NCBI RefSeq assembly: GCF_003966955.1
Contig: NZ_AP019367.1
Span: 682,001-746,000, forward strand
Direction of reading: 5' to 3'
DNA from: Parolsenella catena
Lineage (GTDB): Bacteria; Actinomycetota; Coriobacteriia; Coriobacteriales; Atopobiaceae
Length of the DNA: 64,000 nt
The position numbers were made by a program, and so were the translations under genes. Shown piece after piece: positions 61,467 through 64,000 of the stretch (positions are counted from its first letter, which is position 1; each line of letters starts with the position of its first letter). The notes beneath the pieces were generated by a model. That model saw only the letters and a program-made list of their open reading frames with translations, searched no databases and was not told the DNA's origin.

Positions 61467-63782
61467 CTAGATCGTGGTGCCAAGGCGGTATGCCGCCCGC
61501 ACTGCCTCCAGGACGCGCCCGGGGGCAAAGCCGTCGCCGATGTTTCGGAGCTCGGGCGCGGCGTGCGTCTGCTGCAGCTCGTAGAACAGAGAGTCGTCCG
61601 CTTGCCCGCCGCAGGCAATAACCACGAGGTCAGAGGCTATGACCTCCTCGTGCCAGTCGTCGCCGACCTTGGGCGCGAGCGGGTTCACGACGTTCTCGGG
61701 CAGAATGGGCGTCCAGGAGACGTACGGGTCTGGCACGTTCTTGTGGCGGTTGCGCGAGACGTGCAGGAGCGTGCCGCCCAGCGTCTGCTCGGCGCGCTCT
61801 ACGCGGGTCATGTTGAGCAGGCGCACGCCGTGGCCAGCAAGCGCGTGGAGCAGGTGCCCACGGTTTGCCGTGCAAGCGCCCTGCATCATGTGCGGGAGCA
61901 TCTCGACTACGCTGACCTCGGAGACATTGCGTTCCACGGCGAGCCACTGAGCCACCTCGCAGCCCACCGCCCCGCCGCCTATCACGGTGACGCTGCGCGC
62001 CTGGCCGAGAAGCTCCGGCTCACGGAGCAGACGCGTGGCGGGTACGGCCAGGCCGGCATCGACGAGCTCGGAGAGACCGGGGATGGGCGGCGTGGCCTCT
62101 TGGGCGCCAGCCGCGCAGACGATCGCGTCATAGCGCGCGGCTGCGAGTGCATCCTTTGTGGCAGCATGGCCCAGCTTGAGTGTGAGATTGCCCTCATCGG
62201 CCTGCTTACGAACCTGTCGCTCGAGGTAGACGCGGTAGTTCTCGACGTCGAACTTGATGCGGGCGGCGCCGGCGGCCACAAGCTTGCCGCCGAGCTTATC
62301 GGACGCGTCGATGAGCGTCACGGCGTGTCCCCGCCTAGACGCCGCGAGTGCGCAGACCATGCCCGCCGGTCCGGCGCCCACCACGGCCACGCGCTTGGGC
62401 CTCTTTGCGGGAGCGGGGCTTTCTGGCATGAGGTGCTCGAAGCTGCAGCGCGGGTTCACGGCGCACTGCGGGTGGCCACCCTCCACGAACTCGTTGAGGC
62501 AGCCCTCCTGGCAGCCGATGCACGGGCGGATGTCTGCGACGCGCCCGGCGAAGGCCTTGTTGGGCCACTCCGGGTCTGCGAGCAGAGGTCGGCCGAGCAT
62601 GACCATGTCGCAGCTGCCCTCGCGCAGCGCGCGCTCGGCCGCGTCTGGGTAGCCGAGCTTGCCCACGGCCACGACGGGGACGGGAAGGCCGGCGTTGGAG
62701 CGCACGCCGTCTGCCGCAAAGCGCTCGCGCACGGCTCGCGCCACCGGCACGAAGCAGCCCGCCGGCATGCTCGCGGGCGGGTGTGGCATCCACCAGTTGT
62801 CATAACAGCCCAGGTCAACGTCGAAGACGTCCACTCCGGCCGCCACGAGCTCCTCCATATAGGAGAGCGTTTGCTCGACGGTGCGCCCTCCTCGCATGCG
62901 TCCGAGGTAGGTGGAGCCGAGCGTCTCCTCGTCGTAGGTCTCCTCGAGGGCAAGCGACAGGTCGATGCGGTACATGATGGGGTAGTCGGGCCCCACGCGG
63001 CGGCGAATCTCGGCGACCATGTCGAGGCCAAAGCGGCGCCAGTCCGCGTATCGTCCCAGCTTGCGGTGGTTGAAGGCGGGGTTTGAGAGCTGCTCGATGA
63101 GGTAGCCCTCATGGCCGTGCAGGTAGACGCCGTCGATGCCCATTGCGTGCGCATCCGCCGCGGCCTGGCCGATGTTCGTCACGATGCGGCGCAGCTTGCG
63201 GTCCGAGAGACGCATGCAGGGGATCGCCGGGATGTAGTAGTTGGGCAGGAAGCTCGCAGATACCGGGAGCTTCTTCTGCGTGAGGAGGCACTGCGGGTTG
63301 CCGACGCGCCCAAGACCGGCCGTGAGCTGCACGAATATGCGCGAGCCATGGGCGTGGACGCCCTGGGCGAGGTCTCGCCAGCCGGGCATGACGGTGCGGC
63401 TGCGGTCGATGCGCGGGAAGTAGGTGAGGCCGTCGAGCTCCGTGACCGTGGAGTCTATGCCGTGGCTTACGGGGACGAGGCCCGTGGTGAGCAGGCCGCA
63501 GCCGCCCTTGGCGCGCGCGAAGAAGTACTGCAGCATCATGTCGTTGGGGCGGCCGGTCTCCTCGCACATGTCAATGTTGCCCATGGGCGCCATGACGATG
63601 CGGTTCTTGATGGTGAGCTTGTTGATCTTGATGGGCGAGAAGAGACGGTCATAGGGGTAGAGCTCTTGCGTCATGCGCGCGGAGCTGCCGCAGAGGCCGG
63701 GCTTCTCGCTTGCGTTTTCCCTGCTTGCGGGCCAGTTGTCGTATGAGCCGACCAGCTGCTGGACCAGTGCGTCTTTTCCCAT
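61467..63782 (-). CDS. OYE-type flavin/Fe-S ene-reductase
   Basis: The 771-residue protein has the domain order of 2,4-dienoyl-CoA reductase, 2-enoate reductase and BaiC/D. An old-yellow-enzyme barrel (about 40-420) has the substrate-site segment LHGHEGYLIEQLSNP (about 219). The 4Fe-4S cysteines are in IGCQEGCLNEFVEGGHPQCA (about 417-436) and a little beyond. A FAD/NAD(P) domain carries GAGPAGMVCALAASRRGHAV (about 464) and a second Rossmann GGGAVGCEVAQWL (about 610). An N-terminal ~35-residue extension is unusual. The enone substrate is unknown. GAGAGGAAG precedes the ATG. It leads the catabolic operon. Confidence 0.87.
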   Translation of the reverse strand: MGKDALVQQLVGSYDNWPASRENASEKPGLCGSSARMTQELYPYDRLFSPIKINKLTIKNRIVMAPMGNIDMCEETGRPNDMMLQYFFARAKGGCGLLTTGLVPVSHGIDSTVTELDGLTYFPRIDRSRTVMPGWRDLAQGVHAHGSRIFVQLTAGLGRVGNPQCLLTQKKLPVSASFLPNYYIPAIPCMRLSDRKLRRIVTNIGQAAADAHAMGIDGVYLHGHEGYLIEQLSNPAFNHRKLGRYADWRRFGLDMVAEIRRRVGPDYPIMYRIDLSLALEETYDEETLGSTYLGRMRGGRTVEQTLSYMEELVAAGVDVFDVDLGCYDNWWMPHPPASMPAGCFVPVARAVRERFAADGVRSNAGLPVPVVAVGKLGYPDAAERALREGSCDMVMLGRPLLADPEWPNKAFAGRVADIRPCIGCQEGCLNEFVEGGHPQCAVNPRCSFEHLMPESPAPAKRPKRVAVVGAGPAGMVCALAASRRGHAVTLIDASDKLGGKLVAAGAARIKFDVENYRVYLERQVRKQADEGNLTLKLGHAATKDALAAARYDAIVCAAGAQEATPPIPGLSELVDAGLAVPATRLLREPELLGQARSVTVIGGGAVGCEVAQWLAVERNVSEVSVVEMLPHMMQGACTANRGHLLHALAGHGVRLLNMTRVERAEQTLGGTLLHVSRNRHKNVPDPYVSWTPILPENVVNPLAPKVGDDWHEEVIASDLVVIACGGQADDSLFYELQQTHAAPELRNIGDGFAPGRVLEAVRAAYRLGTTI

Positions 63783-63797
63783 GGCTTCCTCTCAGAT

Positions 63798-63845
63798 GTT
63801 GACTAGGCAACAAGCTAGTGTAGTCGTATATGTTAAGTAGTCAAC
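63798..63845 (-). promoter_or_regulatory. Promoter and operator-like repeat of the reductase operon
   Basis: On the minus strand TTGACT (plus 63838-63844 region) and TACACT 16 bp further on form a good promoter for the reductase gene. GTTGACTA at 63798-63805 and its inverse TAGTCAAC at 63838-63845 flank it, a 40-bp-spaced pair of half-sites that includes the -35 box. A repressor or activator binding both would control the operon. Confidence 0.55.
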
Positions 63846-63964
63846 GACTGTTTGTGGGGCGCGGGCTTTTTTGTGGGCACCAAATCAATGCTGGCAGCTA
63901 ATGTTTTCCATCCTTCTCCTCCCTACGATTGGCCATACGGATAACCACAGGGAAGGAAATTCAA

Positions 63965-64000
63965 TGTTCAAGAATAACAAGGTCACAGACGGCAAGAAGA
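63965..64000 (+). CDS. 5' end of a gene leaving the window
   Basis: An ATG at 63965 with GGAAGGAA placed 5-6 bases before it opens a frame reading MFKNNKVTDGKK to the window end. It is divergent from the reductase operon and could be its regulator or another pathway gene, but twelve residues do not identify it. Confidence 0.5.

Overview
The window is high-GC chromosomal DNA from an actinobacterium, most likely class Coriobacteriia (an Olsenella/Collinsella-like gut or oral anaerobe; this placement is inference). The evidence is the strong G/C third-position bias, a division cluster with sepF and divIVA but no ftsA, the ftsZ-pgeF-yggS-sepF-yggT-divIVA order, an RNase P RNA gene, and many short palindromic intergenic repeats built on GGGGAC/GTCCCC. 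No tRNA, rRNA, CRISPR array or complete insertion sequence was found.

Region 1 (1-11.2 kb) is housekeeping: the 3' end of an unidentified gene, a choline/ethanolamine-kinase-like phosphotransferase, nadK, recN, tatD and tcdA (reverse), a DUF1846 protein, a HAD phosphatase, pyrG and xerD. A structured intergenic element (994-1095) and a 230-bp array of 30-bp repeats in two opposed halves (3871-4100) lie between these genes.

Region 2 (11.3-36.2 kb) is a large division and cell-wall cluster read from one clear promoter: mraZ, rsmH, ftsL, ftsI, murF, mraY, murD, ftsW, murG, murC, murB, ftsQ, ftsZ, pgeF, then yggS, sepF, proC, yggT, divIVA. murE and ftsA are absent. A phosphate-uptake operon (pstS, a single fused pstC-pstA permease, pstB, phoU) sits between pgeF and yggS, with overlapping genes at both joints, so phosphate transport is physically coupled to the division genes.

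Region 3 (36.2-42.2 kb) holds cutC, rnpB (reverse), a DAHP synthase, an unusual HPr-like protein, a YigZ protein, a HAD hydrolase, and a second phosphate system (Pit plus a DUF47 accessory).

Region 4 (42.2-55.2 kb) looks like an acquired defence island of lower GC. It holds a MITE-like fold-back, a toxin-antitoxin pair, a 21-residue-repeat protein, a DUF3800 protein behind a terminator-like hairpin, a GIY-YIG/DUF4357 protein, an Mrr-type nuclease, and a type I restriction-modification operon. In that operon a HEPN/Abi-C-like gene lies between hsdS and hsdR, hsdR carries a one-base frameshift, and a 37-codon ORF and an AlbA_2 (Schlafen-like) protein follow it.

Region 5 (55.2-64 kb) has a PNPOx-like protein, a truncated AIM24 gene, two fold-back elements, and a reverse-strand catabolic cluster: an old-yellow-enzyme reductase, two-subunit aconitase X, an M20 peptidase and an MFS/GPH transporter. 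An operator-like inverted repeat lies upstream, beside the start of a divergent gene that leaves the window.
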